64,000 nucleotides of DNA from the NCBI RefSeq assembly GCF_018882185.1, contig NZ_JACVOY010000007.1, positions 62,001 through 126,000 on the forward strand. Reading direction: 5' to 3'. The position numbers and the translations under genes are program-made. Positions 27,353 to 36,661 of the stretch are shown here, piece after piece. Every line of letters starts with the position of its first letter. Positions within the stretch are counted from its first letter, which is position 1. The DNA comes from Polynucleobacter sp. AP-Latsch-80-C2 (GTDB lineage Bacteria; Pseudomonadota; Gammaproteobacteria; Burkholderiales; Burkholderiaceae). The notes beneath the pieces were generated by a model. The model had not been told where the DNA came from, searched no databases, and was given only the letters and a program-made list of their open reading frames with translations.

Positions 27353-28109
27353 TTACTATGGTATTCGGGCTATTTATCAGTTTGAAATGGCTCGAACTCG
27401 TCGCACCTTAATGCAGAGCATTGTTGCCCCTGTTATTTCTACTTCCCTTTATTTTATTGTTTTTGGCTCAGCGATAGGCTCACGCATTACGGAGATGGAA
27501 GGCATTTCTTATGGCGCATTTATTGTGCCCGGTCTCATCATGCTCTCGCTGTTGACTCAAAGCATTTCTAATGCCTCTTTTGGAATCTACTTCCCAAAAT
27601 TTAGCGGAACCATTTATGAAATACTTTCTGCACCGATATCACCCCTAGAAATTGTCATTGGCTATGTTGGTGCTGCTGCGAGCAAATCCATCATTTTGGG
27701 ACTGATCATTCTTTTGACGTCCGCTTTTTTTGTCCCACTTCAAATCGATCACCCTTTTTGGATGCTGTTCTATCTAGTAATCACCTCGATCACTTTTAGC
27801 ATGATCGGTTTTATTATTGGGGTATGGGCTGATGGCTTTGAAAAACTTCAGGTAGTGCCTTTACTCATCATTACACCCTTAACTTTCTTGGGTGGAAGCT
27901 TCTATTCAATTTCTGTCTTGCCTTCTTTCTGGCAAAAAGTCGCTTTACTCAACCCGGTTGTCTATTTGATTAGTAGCTTTCGTTGGAGCTTTTACGGAAT
28001 AGAAGATGTTCCGCTTTTGGTTAGCCTTGCGATGACCATCGCTTTTTTAGTGATATCGGTTGCGGTAGTCATTTGGATATTTAAAACAGGCTATCGCCTT
28101 AAAAAGTGA
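27342..28109 (+). CDS. ABC-2 type transporter permease
   Basis: A 255-aa membrane protein with six hydrophobic segments. The ABC-2 fold is shown by the N-terminal cytoplasmic [45 protein letters not shown], the central [17 protein letters not shown] coupling helix and the motif [17 protein letters not shown]. It pairs with the ATPase at 26402 (translational overlap). Substrate unknown; see the egt operon note. Confidence 0.9.
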   Translation: MKLNYYGIRAIYQFEMARTRRTLMQSIVAPVISTSLYFIVFGSAIGSRITEMEGISYGAFIVPGLIMLSLLTQSISNASFGIYFPKFSGTIYEILSAPISPLEIVIGYVGAAASKSIILGLIILLTSAFFVPLQIDHPFWMLFYLVITSITFSMIGFIIGVWADGFEKLQVVPLLIITPLTFLGGSFYSISVLPSFWQKVALLNPVVYLISSFRWSFYGIEDVPLLVSLAMTIAFLVISVAVVIWIFKTGYRLKK

Positions 28110-28132
28110 TGGGCTTCTGTAGAATAAGTTTT

Positions 28133-28789
28133 ATGAAACCAACCATCAAAATAGATTATGTATCCGATATAGCCTGCCCATGGTGTGCTGTAGGTCTAGG
28201 TAATCTCAATCAAGCAATTACCCAGTTAAGCGACAAAGCGAATTTTGAAGTGCACCTTCACCCTTTCGAGCTCAATCCCAATATGCCTTTGGGCGGTCAA
28301 GATGCGATTGAACATCTCACTGAAAAATATGGCTTAACTGTAGAGCAAGTCAAAGCCAACCAGGCCAATATTCGGCTCAAAGCGTCGGAAGCAGGATTTA
28401 AGTTTCATCCAGAGGGTCGCAAAAGGGTTTACAACACATTTGATGCTCACCGTCTTTTGCATTGGACAGGACAAGAGTTTGGACTTGAAAAACAAGCTAT
28501 TCTCAAAAAAGAATTGCTCAATACTTACTTTTGCTTAGCCGTTAATTTGGATGATCAGAAAAACCTACTAGATGCAGTAACTCGTTCTGGTCTAGATCAG
28601 GACAGGGCCCAAGAGGTACTGACGAGCAAGGAATTTGCTAATGAAGTCCGCGCAGCAGAAGCTCTATATATCAACGCAGGTATCAGCTCAGTGCCATCAA
28701 TCATTCTTAACGATCAATACCTTTTGCAAGGGGCTCAGCCCCCTGAGTCATTCATCAATGCATTTGAACAGCTAATCCAAAAGAGTTAA
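28133..28789 (+). CDS. DsbA-family oxidoreductase (FrnE-like)
   Basis: About 218 aa read from ATG 28133 (KPTIKIDYVSD); a GTG at 28106 that overlaps the permease stop is the alternative. There is no signal peptide. The thioredoxin-like active site is DIACPWCAVG (CPWC), the cis-Pro loop is GISSVPSIILNDQ near residue 190, and the helical insert lies between. FrnE-type proteins are cytoplasmic thiol oxidoreductases or isomerases. It ends the egt-led gene run, 23 bp after the permease. Confidence 0.88.
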   Translation: MKPTIKIDYVSDIACPWCAVGLGNLNQAITQLSDKANFEVHLHPFELNPNMPLGGQDAIEHLTEKYGLTVEQVKANQANIRLKASEAGFKFHPEGRKRVYNTFDAHRLLHWTGQEFGLEKQAILKKELLNTYFCLAVNLDDQKNLLDAVTRSGLDQDRAQEVLTSKEFANEVRAAEALYINAGISSVPSIILNDQYLLQGAQPPESFINAFEQLIQKS

Positions 28790-28790
28790 A

Positions 28791-28820
28791 AAATCCCCAC
28801 CATTGCTGATGAGGGTTTAT
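28791..28820 (+). terminator. Terminator-like hairpin (copy 2 of repeat family)
   Basis: Imperfect stem around CCCCACCATT-CTGATGAGGG with flanking AAA/TTT, between the convergent egt-led operon and cydB; followed by TATTTTTC. Confidence 0.55.
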
Positions 28821-28911
28821 TTTTCTAGAGAGTCCACTAGCGCTTAACCAAAGACTAAAGGATTGCTTGGGAAGACTCAGAATTGAGTCATATAAGCAGA
28901 GCACTGACGCA

Positions 28912-29928
28912 CTAATAGTAAGTAAGCGGAGTAGCCTTGCCCTTAAAAATTCGATATGAAAAAAGTGTGTACCCAAGGATTGTTGGCAGCACAATGATTG
29001 CACCCCAAAAAATAAACCAGAGCGATTCTGTTGCGGCGGCAGCCTGCCACAAGGTCATCCTCCCAATAATGACGTATGGGAAGATGCTATAAGCGATACC
29101 AAAGAATGCTAACCAAAAAATAGCGACGACACAGGCAAATGGCAACCACTCCCTCTTACTAGAGCCTTTTTCTATTGCGCAAATAAACTGGTTGGCAAGG
29201 AAAAACAGTATGGCGGTCGCAATGGGAATTGGGGAGAGCCACAGAATTTGTGGCCAAGCAAACCATTTATGCATGATTTCAGGACTGAAGTACGGCGTGG
29301 CAGCAGAGACTAACGCAATTCCAAATCCAGTAAGCCATAAACTGGTTTTAGCCCATCGAAAAGATTGCTGCTGAAGTTGTCCCTCAGTTTTTAAGATCAA
29401 CCACGTTGACCCGAGAAGAATGTAACCTGCTGGCAAACAGATCCCAACTAGCAGCGAAAAGACCCAACCCAGAATTCCTGAATCAAAACCCACAATCAGC
29501 CGACCGATCATGATGCCCTGAGAGACAGAAGCAATTAGGCTGCCGATATAAAACAATAAGTTCCAAAGTGGCTTTTGCTCAATATTGACCTTAACTCTAA
29601 AGTCAAATGAGACTCCTCGCAAAATTAATCCAATTAACATTGCTGCCACAGGTAAATAGAGCTCCGTCAGGATTACCCCATGGGCTAGAGGAAACGCAAC
29701 TAACAATAAACCAACACCTAATACGATCCATGTTTCATTGGCATCCCAAAATGGTCCAATCGATGCAATCATCATGTCTTTATTATGATCTGAAGCTCGA
29801 TTAAGCAGCATTCCAATTCCTAGGTCGTAGCCATCGAGTACCACGTAAGACAGCATAGCAATGCCCATAGCCACAAAGAAAAAGAGTGGGAGCCAGATTG
29901 ATGCCTGGGTGAGGTCAATGGATGTCAT
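28912..29928 (-). CDS. cydB: Cytochrome bd / CIO ubiquinol oxidase subunit II
   Basis: A 338-aa membrane protein with about eight helices. Recognisable blocks are GIAMLSYVVLDGYDLGIGMLL (~20-40), IGPFWDANETWIVLGVGLL (~56-74), AFPLAHGVILTELYLPV and the RGVSFDFR segment (~105). It pairs with CydA to reduce O2 with quinol. It starts 3 bp after cydA. No cydX-like micro-ORF was found in the 120 bp downstream, as expected for the cyanide-insensitive (CIO) branch. Confidence 0.93.
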   Translation of the reverse strand: MTSIDLTQASIWLPLFFFVAMGIAMLSYVVLDGYDLGIGMLLNRASDHNKDMMIASIGPFWDANETWIVLGVGLLLVAFPLAHGVILTELYLPVAAMLIGLILRGVSFDFRVKVNIEQKPLWNLLFYIGSLIASVSQGIMIGRLIVGFDSGILGWVFSLLVGICLPAGYILLGSTWLILKTEGQLQQQSFRWAKTSLWLTGFGIALVSAATPYFSPEIMHKWFAWPQILWLSPIPIATAILFFLANQFICAIEKGSSKREWLPFACVVAIFWLAFFGIAYSIFPYVIIGRMTLWQAAAATESLWFIFWGAIIVLPTILGYTLFSYRIFKGKATPLTYY

Positions 29929-29931
29929 AGC

Positions 29932-31305
29932 TTAGGTCCTAAAGGGGCTCCATGAGGATTTAGATTTTTTCTCAAGCAGTGCAGTTGAATTATCTTTATC
30001 GTCGGCCTGACGAGCGAGATAAAAAACAACCCAAATATAAGCGGACAATAAACCCACATAAAGAATTAAATAAGCAAAGAGGGTAGAAAAGACCATACTT
30101 GTTGGCAAAGTGGTTGCGGCTTGTGCGGTTGTGAGCACTCCAGTAACTAAATATGGTTGACGCCCAATTTCAGTTACATACCAACCAGCCAAGACCGCAA
30201 CCCAACCCGAAAAGGTCATCAACACTAAGCCCTTAGCCATCAACTTTGGTAGAGGTCGATTTTGACGCAACATCCAACGACCTAACCATGAAAAGAAGAG
30301 CATTAAGACGCCAACGCCAACCATAATCCGAAAGGCAAAAAATACAGGCGCAACAGGAGGAATCTTGTCTCCGAATTCATTTAACCCCTTGACCTCGCCA
30401 TCCCAGCTATGGGTTAAATACAACGATGCCAACTTAGGAATGCTGATCTCATAGTCATTGGCATGAGTTTGTTGGTTAGGTACCGCAAAGATCACTGCAG
30501 GTACTCCAGAGCCGCCCTTCCAAATACCCTCCATAGCGGCTAGCTTTGCTGGCTGGTATTCAAGGGAGTTAAGGCCATGCTGGTCTCCAAGCATGATTTG
30601 TAGCGGTATTAAAACCGCTGCGATAGTAAGAGCCAATTTCATCACAACCACATTGGCTTGCGAGCGGCCATTACGTAGATAACGGTAAGCAGAAATACCA
30701 GCCAAGAAAAATGACACCGTCAGAAAGGAGGCTAATAACATATGCCCAAGGCGATAAGGCATTGATGGATTGAAGATGATGGCCATCCAATCAGCGGCAT
30801 GTGCCCTGCCATCAATCATGATGAACCCCTGAGGGGTTTGCATCCATGAATTTAAAACAATAATCCAGAAAGCAGAAAGACTAGTACCAAAGGCTACTAG
30901 AAAGGTAGCCAACGTATGCACCCGTTGCGAAACACGCTTTGCACCAAAGAGCATGACGCCCAAGAAAGTTGCCTCCAGAAAAAACGCTGTTAAGACTTCG
31001 TAAGCCAATAATGGGCCAGCAATATTACCAACTGTTTCCATATAGCCGGGCCAGTTTGTACCAAACTGAAAACTCATCGTGATACCACTCACGACACCCA
31101 AAGCAAAAGTCAGGGCAAAGATTTTTATCCAGAATTGGTATGCCTCTTGCCAGAAATCCAATCCAGTTCTGTTGTGTTGAATCTTGAAATAAAAGAGGAA
31201 CCAGCCCAATGCAATTGAAATTGTCGGGAATAAAATATGAAAGGAAATGTTTGCACCAAATTGAATGCGGCTATATATCAGCGAATCAAGCACGGTATAT
31301 CCCAA
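29932..31305 (-). CDS. cydA: Cytochrome bd / CIO ubiquinol oxidase subunit I
   Basis: A 457-aa heme-bearing subunit of short Q-loop (CIO) type. Heme and proton residues visible: GANISFHILFPTIS (His ~22), YEVLTAFFLEATFLGVMLFG (Glu pair ~101-109), GHMLLASFLTVSFF (His ~186), MLGDQHGLNS and QPAKLAAMEGIW of the Q-loop (Lys, Glu ~252-257), and WYVTEIGRQPYLVTG (~388-402). It is first in a two-gene operon; the usual GRQPW is GRQPY here. Upstream, 31306-31526 holds a terminator-like hairpin and a tRNA fragment. Confidence 0.94.
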   Translation of the reverse strand: MGYTVLDSLIYSRIQFGANISFHILFPTISIALGWFLFYFKIQHNRTGLDFWQEAYQFWIKIFALTFALGVVSGITMSFQFGTNWPGYMETVGNIAGPLLAYEVLTAFFLEATFLGVMLFGAKRVSQRVHTLATFLVAFGTSLSAFWIIVLNSWMQTPQGFIMIDGRAHAADWMAIIFNPSMPYRLGHMLLASFLTVSFFLAGISAYRYLRNGRSQANVVVMKLALTIAAVLIPLQIMLGDQHGLNSLEYQPAKLAAMEGIWKGGSGVPAVIFAVPNQQTHANDYEISIPKLASLYLTHSWDGEVKGLNEFGDKIPPVAPVFFAFRIMVGVGVLMLFFSWLGRWMLRQNRPLPKLMAKGLVLMTFSGWVAVLAGWYVTEIGRQPYLVTGVLTTAQAATTLPTSMVFSTLFAYLILYVGLLSAYIWVVFYLARQADDKDNSTALLEKKSKSSWSPFRT

Positions 31306-31408
31306 TGAAAGTGATAAGTTTTATTGTGGCACTAAATTTACCATTGCGTTGGATTAATCCCCCTACTCCAAAGCAAGCTCTTAACCCTGGAAAGGTTACC
31401 CAAAAACA

Positions 31409-31436
31409 AAACCCCCACCATTACTGATGAGGGTTT
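31409..31436. terminator. Terminator-like hairpin (copy 3 of repeat family)
   Basis: AAACCC and GGGTTT arms around CCACCATTACTGATGA. It lies between cydA and the 3' end of the AbrB-type gene, directly beside the partial tRNA at 31444. Confidence 0.55.
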
Positions 31437-31443
31437 GCTTTTC

Positions 31444-31481
31444 TGGTGGGCCCACCAGGACTTGAACCTGGGACCAAAGGA
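31444..31481 (-). repeat. Partial tRNA-Ile 3' end, left attachment-site-like copy
   Basis: 38 bp identical to 40640-40677, the 3' part of the intact tRNA-Ile(CAU): CCA, acceptor strand, T arm, variable loop and the start of the anticodon stem. It has the same orientation and the rest of the tRNA is absent, so it cannot be functional. This is the pattern left when an integrating element inserts at a tRNA 3' end. Confidence 0.85.
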
Positions 31482-31526
31482 GCGTATTTGGAAGTTAAGG
31501 GTCAGAACTGATTAAATGTCGCAAAT

Positions 31527-32585
31527 TTATGCCATTTTGGTCGCTACAAATTTTGCAACAATGGGGCCAAATATTAAAACAAATAAAAACCTAGATAACT
31601 GCATAGACATTACAAAACTAGTATCTACAGTAGTTGTAGCTGCGATGACTGCAATTGAATCTGCACCACCTGGGCTTGATGCTAAATAGGAGGTAAATAA
31701 GTCGTAATCTGCCAAACGCCATAATCCAATAGCAATCAATCCACTCAATATTATTAAAGCGCTGATCGCAATCAATACTTGGGGTAATGATTGCCATGCA
31801 TGCTTCAAAATAGCGCTATTAAAACGCAATCCAATACTCCACCCGATGATCGCATAGGTGGCAGTTAATAATAAAAATGGCAACTCAATGACAAGCAAAC
31901 CAAAATACTGCAATGCAGTTGCTAGCATCATGGGTAAGAACATTGAGCCACCTGGTATAGCCAACTTATATGCCGCTGTCGAAATACCTACTGCAATAAT
32001 CAAGGTTTTTGCCAAGTTTAAGCCATCCTCTACAAACCAATGAGTTGGGATTGATACTTGCATCACTCCCATTGACGTGTAAAAGTGGGCAATGATTGCT
32101 GCGATTGTGGTAACCATAGCCACACGTAGGTATTGCATGAAAGCTACCAATCGTACGTCCGCCCCATAAGACTCTGCCATCATCACCATTGCGGCGGCGG
32201 CTCCAGGAGCTAAGCCCCAAACAGCGGTACTGCCAGGAAAAATACCTCGACGCATCAAGAGCCACCCCAATCCCACGCTAGCTGAAAATACAGCTAAGGA
32301 TACGATCACGAAAATAGGCCAATAATGTACAAGGGCATTAAGCGCCTGCGGCTGTAGACTACGAGCCATTAAGCAACCGATAACGCCCTGGGCTAACGCA
32401 AAATACCACTTTGGAATAAACAACTTCGCCCCATGAGTGGATAACAAAATAGCAGAAAACATACAAGCTAGCAAAATTGCAGCAGGAAAATGACCTAGAT
32501 TTAAACAGAATGAAAGTAAGATGCTTAATATAAGCAATGCACTCCAATACATTGGGGTGCTAAATTGAGTAAAACGTAAATTCAT
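31527..32585 (-). CDS. AbrB-family membrane protein (COG3180, 'putative ammonia monooxygenase')
   Basis: A 352-aa protein with about ten hydrophobic segments and two internal repeats. GVIGCLMARSLQP and GLAPGAAAAMVMMAESYGADVRLVAFMQYLRV (~128-160) pair with SPGGADSIAVIAATTTVDTSFVMSMQLSRFLFV near the C terminus, the duplicated AbrB signature. Despite the old name it is not an oxygenase; the family probably transports or regulates. The name AbrB here is unrelated to the DNA-binding AbrB. In this island it sits next to Bug genes, so organic-acid transport is a reasonable guess. Confidence 0.83.
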   Translation of the reverse strand: MNLRFTQFSTPMYWSALLILSILLSFCLNLGHFPAAILLACMFSAILLSTHGAKLFIPKWYFALAQGVIGCLMARSLQPQALNALVHYWPIFVIVSLAVFSASVGLGWLLMRRGIFPGSTAVWGLAPGAAAAMVMMAESYGADVRLVAFMQYLRVAMVTTIAAIIAHFYTSMGVMQVSIPTHWFVEDGLNLAKTLIIAVGISTAAYKLAIPGGSMFLPMMLATALQYFGLLVIELPFLLLTATYAIIGWSIGLRFNSAILKHAWQSLPQVLIAISALIILSGLIAIGLWRLADYDLFTSYLASSPGGADSIAVIAATTTVDTSFVMSMQLSRFLFVLIFGPIVAKFVATKMA

Positions 32586-32680
32586 TTCTCTAATTTAGAT
32601 ACTTTTAGTAGGCGGTTTAACTCAAGCAATCATGCGAATTAGATTTACAGGCAGTGATGAGAAAAAATTTGAAATAGTAA

Positions 32681-33658
32681 TTACTCAACTTTTATATTAT
32701 TTTCTTTAACAAATTTTTGCCAATAAGCAAGGTCTGCCATAAATACTTTGCTGAAGGCCTCAGGCTTTAAAGCTGTGATTTCCAAGCCCTCATCATTTAA
32801 TCTGGTTTTTAATTCAGGATTTATAAAGGCTTTATTGATCGCCTGATACAACCGATCTACAACCGGCTTAGGAGTATTTGGAGGGGCAAAAAATCCAAAC
32901 CAACTTAATAACTCAAATCCAGGAAGAATCTCGCTAATACTTGGAGTGGATGGTAAAGCTGCATTACGAGTCAAGCTTGAAACCCCAAGAGGGATAAGCG
33001 TCTTATTTTTAATTTGCTGCATAAAGGATGGAACAGTCCCAAATGAAAGATCAATTTGACCTCCGATAAGATCAGTAACCGAGCTCCCGCTACCCTTGTA
33101 ATTAACCATCGTGATTTCAGAACCACTAGATTTCTCAAATAAAACAGCAGCCAAATGAGGTAATTGACCAACCCCAGAATTTCCAATACTGACTTTTTTT
33201 GGATTTGCCTTCGCGTAAGCAATCAGTTCTTTAAGATTAGTAAAGGGAGCTGAGGTACTGGATACTAACAATAAAGGGGAGCTTACTAGCTGAGTAACTG
33301 GGGTTAGTTTTGCGGTATCGTATGGCAGCTTAAATAACCATGGATTTACTGTGATGGCACGATTGGTCATCAAAATCGTATAGCCATCCGGCGGAGACTT
33401 TGCCATTGCATCGGTACCAATAATGCTGGAAGCTCCTGGCTTGTTTTCTACCAGCACAGAAACGCCCAAATCTGCAGCCATTTTTTCCGCTAATAATCTG
33501 GTGATGACATCTGAACCACCGCCCGGCGAAAAAGGAACAATGATCTTTATTGGCTTTATAGGAAATTCAGCGGCCAACACATTAACTGTTGAAAATAGTA
33601 ATGAAAATGTCAATAATAAAAAGGGGTAGTACCGATGAACCATAATTGTTGCACCCAT
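32681..33658 (-). CDS. Bug (TctC-family) periplasmic binding protein, island copy 1
   Basis: A 325-aa solute-binding protein. The signal peptide covers YPFLLLTFSLLFSTVNVLAA; ATG 33643 is a possible shorter start. The Bug ligand loop PFSPGGGSDVITR (~41-53) is followed by VENKPGASSIIGTDAMAKSPPDGYT. It would catch a carboxylate in the periplasm, either for a TctAB-type permease or as an orphan; no tctA/tctB gene is in the window. It is downstream of the second Bug gene with 38 bp between. Confidence 0.9.
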   Translation of the reverse strand: MGATIMVHRYYPFLLLTFSLLFSTVNVLAAEFPIKPIKIIVPFSPGGGSDVITRLLAEKMAADLGVSVLVENKPGASSIIGTDAMAKSPPDGYTILMTNRAITVNPWLFKLPYDTAKLTPVTQLVSSPLLLVSSTSAPFTNLKELIAYAKANPKKVSIGNSGVGQLPHLAAVLFEKSSGSEITMVNYKGSGSSVTDLIGGQIDLSFGTVPSFMQQIKNKTLIPLGVSSLTRNAALPSTPSISEILPGFELLSWFGFFAPPNTPKPVVDRLYQAINKAFINPELKTRLNDEGLEITALKPEAFSKVFMADLAYWQKFVKENNIKVE

Positions 33659-33696
33659 TTTTTAGAAATATCTAACCTACAAGGTCATGCTGAAAA

Positions 33697-34701
33697 TTAG
33701 TTATCAACCTTAATACCAGCCTTAGCGATCACGCCACCCCAAAGTGTGTATTCCTTTTTGAGATACACTGCCATCTCCTCAGGGCTAGATGGTGTTGGAT
33801 CCAGCCCTTGTTGTAACAAACGCTCTTTTATTTGAGGATCTCTAAGTGCTTTATTGATTGCATTATTGAGTTTATTTACTATTGCTGCGGGTGTCTTTGG
33901 GGGTGCAATAAATGCGTACCAGTTTGCAGCCTCGTAACCTGGATACCCTAACTCAGCAATGGTTGGAACGTTGGGCAATGCTTTAGAGCGAGAATGACTT
34001 GTCACAGCCAATGCAGTTACCTTGCCAGACTCGACTAATTGCTTAGCCGTAATGATTGTTGCAAAGAGGGAAGGAACAGTACCGCCGAGCAAATCATTAA
34101 TAGCAGGGCCGCCGCCACGATAACCAATATGAACTAAATTAATTTTTGCTGTTGCTGCAAATAACTCTCCGGCCAAATGCCCGCCGCTTCCAGCACCTGA
34201 ACTGCCATATGCTAATCCACCTGGTGTTTTTTCAGCAATAGCCACATAGTCGGCCAATGTTTTTGCCTTTAACTGCTGAGGGTTAATGATTAATGCATTA
34301 CCGGAGGTCACACCTAATCCTATCGGGGTTAAATCTTTTAATGGGTCATACCCAAGCTTAAAAATATGAGGGCTATAGGCCAGAGGGCCCACCGAACTGA
34401 GCATAATCAAATACCCATCCGGCGGCGATTTAGAAATAATTTCTGTAGCAATATTACCACCTACACCGGGCTTGTTTTCAATCACTACTGGCTGGCCCAA
34501 CTCCTTAGAGAGATAAGGCGAAATGATTCTTGCTGCAATATCTGTACCACCTCCAGGTGCAAAGCCGACATATAAGCGAATGGGTTTGCTTGGATAAACT
34601 TCCTGCGCATCAACATGCAAGGCAAAACAATAGAGGAAGAAAACAAGCAAGAGTCTAATGAGCATATTGGCTTTAAGTGATGCGATTAATAACTTATCCA
34701 A
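33697..34701 (-). CDS. Bug (TctC-family) periplasmic binding protein, island copy 2
   Basis: 334 aa with an N-terminal signal segment (LIRLLLVFFLYCFALHVDA). The loop YVGFAPGGGTDIAARIISPYL and VIENKPGVGGNIATEIISKSPPDGY identify the family; Asp in GGGTD normally contacts the ligand carboxylate. Its start overlaps the end of the dehalogenase-like hydrolase gene by 8 bp, tying it to that gene: it may bind the hydrolase's substrate or product, but this is inference. Confidence 0.9.
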   Translation of the reverse strand: MDKLLIASLKANMLIRLLLVFFLYCFALHVDAQEVYPSKPIRLYVGFAPGGGTDIAARIISPYLSKELGQPVVIENKPGVGGNIATEIISKSPPDGYLIMLSSVGPLAYSPHIFKLGYDPLKDLTPIGLGVTSGNALIINPQQLKAKTLADYVAIAEKTPGGLAYGSSGAGSGGHLAGELFAATAKINLVHIGYRGGGPAINDLLGGTVPSLFATIITAKQLVESGKVTALAVTSHSRSKALPNVPTIAELGYPGYEAANWYAFIAPPKTPAAIVNKLNNAINKALRDPQIKERLLQQGLDPTPSSPEEMAVYLKKEYTLWGGVIAKAGIKVDN

Positions 34702-35641
34702 TAAAAGATCGAATGGCTTTATAAATCAAATCTGGTCGCTCTTCTTGCGGGTAATGCCCAGTAGGAATATCAGTACCCTCGAGCTCATCAGCCCATTTTC
34801 CCCAAGCAGCAATCGGCTTAAAGTGTCGCCCACAATGGCTATTACTTCCCCATAGAACCATTACGGGACAGGCAATCTTTTTATTACCTAGATCTGCGGT
34901 ATCCATTTCCAGATCGATGGAGACCGTCGCACGGTAGTCCTCACAAATAGCATGAATTTGCTCCGGGGTTGTGCATCGAGCATACTCAGCAAGCGCCTCA
35001 GGTGTAAAGATTTTTAAACCAACCCCTTTTTTATTTAATTTGTAATTGATGTAATAATTTAAATCGCTACATATTAACTTTTCAGGGAAAGGTTCTTTTT
35101 GCGCCATAAAAAACCAGTGGTAGGACTCAAGTCCCCATCCCATAGTTACGTTATTAAGCACCTCATGTGTAGGCACAATATCTAAGGGAATAAATTTAGT
35201 GACTTTTTCGGGATGATCTAAACACATCCTGAAACCAACCCGAGCTCCCCTGTCATGACCCACTACTGGAAATTGGTCAAACCCAAGCTGATTCATCACC
35301 ATGACAGCATCATTTGCCATAGTGCGAAATGAGTATGCAGAGTGATCTCCACCGCCCAACGGTTTATCACTATCGCCATAACCTCGAAGGTCGATAGCTA
35401 CTACCGTGTAGTGTTTAGCCAAGGTTGGCGCCACCTTATGCCAAGTTACATGCGTTAGTGGATTGCCATGTATTAATAGTAAAGGTGGTCCGCTACCCCC
35501 AATAACGCCATTAATATTGACTCCATCGCCTGGAAGCTTAAATGGCTTAAAGCCTTCCATTAACTTTTGGGTGTAAGGAATGAGTTCATCAAACTCTAAA
35601 GATTCGACATCAGTAGGGGTGTGTATTTTTTTTCTAGACAT
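34694..35641 (-). CDS. Alpha/beta hydrolase resembling (fluoro/halo)acetate dehalogenase
   Basis: A 315-aa alpha/beta hydrolase without signal peptide. The oxyanion region is LLLIHGNPLTHVTWHKVAP (~54-72). The nucleophile elbow is VVGHDRGARVGFRM (Asp ~124), which is an Asp instead of Ser and matches the HDRGxRxGxRM pattern of fluoroacetate dehalogenases, including the two Arg that hold the carboxylate. YHWFFMAQ carries the His-Trp of the halide pocket; MVLWGSNSHCG gives a late acid position and TGHYPQEERP the catalytic His. Epoxide hydrolase is the main alternative. It lies between pdxA-like and Bug genes (12 and -8 bp). Confidence 0.82.
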   Translation of the reverse strand: MSRKKIHTPTDVESLEFDELIPYTQKLMEGFKPFKLPGDGVNINGVIGGSGPPLLLIHGNPLTHVTWHKVAPTLAKHYTVVAIDLRGYGDSDKPLGGGDHSAYSFRTMANDAVMVMNQLGFDQFPVVGHDRGARVGFRMCLDHPEKVTKFIPLDIVPTHEVLNNVTMGWGLESYHWFFMAQKEPFPEKLICSDLNYYINYKLNKKGVGLKIFTPEALAEYARCTTPEQIHAICEDYRATVSIDLEMDTADLGNKKIACPVMVLWGSNSHCGRHFKPIAAWGKWADELEGTDIPTGHYPQEERPDLIYKAIRSFIG

Positions 35642-35653
35642 ATGAAGTTCTTC

Positions 35654-36661
35654 TTATTGATTCTTTCTTGCTGTCGCAAGGTTAGCAATCACATCAAATG
35701 CTCTTTTCATAGCTCCAACGTTTGCAACACCTTTGCCTACAATATCGTATGCAGTTCCATGGGATGGGGTTGTATACAAAGTTTTCAAACCGCCCGTCAA
35801 AGTTACCCCCTCTGAGAAGCCAAGTAACTTTGTCGCAATTTGGCCTTGGTCGTGATACATGATCACCACCGCATCAAAATCGCCTGCACGCGCTTTCAAA
35901 AAAACGGTATCTGATGGAAATGGGCCTTCACAAGGAAGATTTTCTTGGCGTAAGCGCTCTAGAGTAGGCCGAATAATCTCAATCTCTTCACTGCCAAATA
36001 AACCACCTTCGCCATTATGTGGATTTAAAGCAGCAACACCGATACGCGGATTTGCCTTTCCTAGACCACGCATAGTTTCATGAGCCAATCTGAGCGCCCC
36101 CTCAATTCTCTCTGGAATGACTAGATCAACCGCCTGACGAAGGCTGACATGTGAAGTAACTCGGAATGTGCAAAATAATTTAATTAAGTTAACTTCGCCG
36201 TAATAGCCTTCATGGCCATTCCATTTGGCAAACATTTCATGCTCATCTCGATACTTCCAGCCACCCTTATTGAGCGCACCTTTATTGAGAGGGGCAAAAC
36301 AAACAGCATCTATCTTTCCGTCATGCACTAAATCAGTCATAACCTTAAGCGTTTCACCAGTAAGCCGGCCTGACTCAATCGATGTCTCACCACGTGGGAT
36401 AACGGCAGGATCGATATTTTTCAAATCGAGCATTTGAATTCCTGGCTTTGACCAGTCGATCTCATCTACATTTTCAACAACATTAACAGTCAGCTGAATT
36501 TTAGAATCGCTCATACCAACCTCAAGAACCCTTAAATCTCCTACCACCAAGATTCGAGCTTGCTCGTGCGCAGATGAGTCTGCAAGAAGTTTCACTGCAA
36601 CCTCGGGACCAATGCCAGTTACATCACCTAGCATTAAGCCAATAATTGGCTTTTGACTCAT
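35654..36661 (-). CDS. pdxA: PdxA-family 4-hydroxythreonine-4-phosphate dehydrogenase-like protein
   Basis: A 335-aa NAD-dependent dehydrogenase of the PdxA family. Family blocks: GLMLGDVTGIGPEVAVKLL (~7-25), CFAPLNKGALNKGG (~130), TSHVSLRQAVD (His, ~168), RIGVAALNPHNGEGGLFGSEE (~220-240), and GPFPSDTVF with VIMYHDQGQIATKLLGF (metal His ~275). True vitamin B6 PdxA usually sits with ksgA/surA; this copy is in a catabolic island with CoA-transferase, hydrolase and Bug genes. It is therefore more likely a PdxA2-type enzyme acting on another hydroxy acid phosphate or diol. Confidence 0.87.
   Translation of the reverse strand: MSQKPIIGLMLGDVTGIGPEVAVKLLADSSAHEQARILVVGDLRVLEVGMSDSKIQLTVNVVENVDEIDWSKPGIQMLDLKNIDPAVIPRGETSIESGRLTGETLKVMTDLVHDGKIDAVCFAPLNKGALNKGGWKYRDEHEMFAKWNGHEGYYGEVNLIKLFCTFRVTSHVSLRQAVDLVIPERIEGALRLAHETMRGLGKANPRIGVAALNPHNGEGGLFGSEEIEIIRPTLERLRQENLPCEGPFPSDTVFLKARAGDFDAVVIMYHDQGQIATKLLGFSEGVTLTGGLKTLYTTPSHGTAYDIVGKGVANVGAMKRAFDVIANLATARKNQ

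Noticed and set aside
28790..28911. cydX small subunit downstream of cydB
   Set aside because: No short ORF with a CydX-like helix on the minus strand; CIO-type oxidases normally lack it.
31444..31481. A second tRNA-Ile gene
   Set aside because: Only the 3' 38 bp are present; no D arm, anticodon or 5' acceptor strand follows, so it is a repeat remnant.
31527..32585. Ammonia monooxygenase
   Set aside because: The old family name is misleading; the protein has AbrB-type membrane repeats and no metal-oxygenase motifs.
35654..36661. Housekeeping vitamin B6 pdxA
   Set aside because: Gene neighbours are catabolic and it lies in a tRNA-bounded island; ksgA or surA are not near. Kept as PdxA family only.
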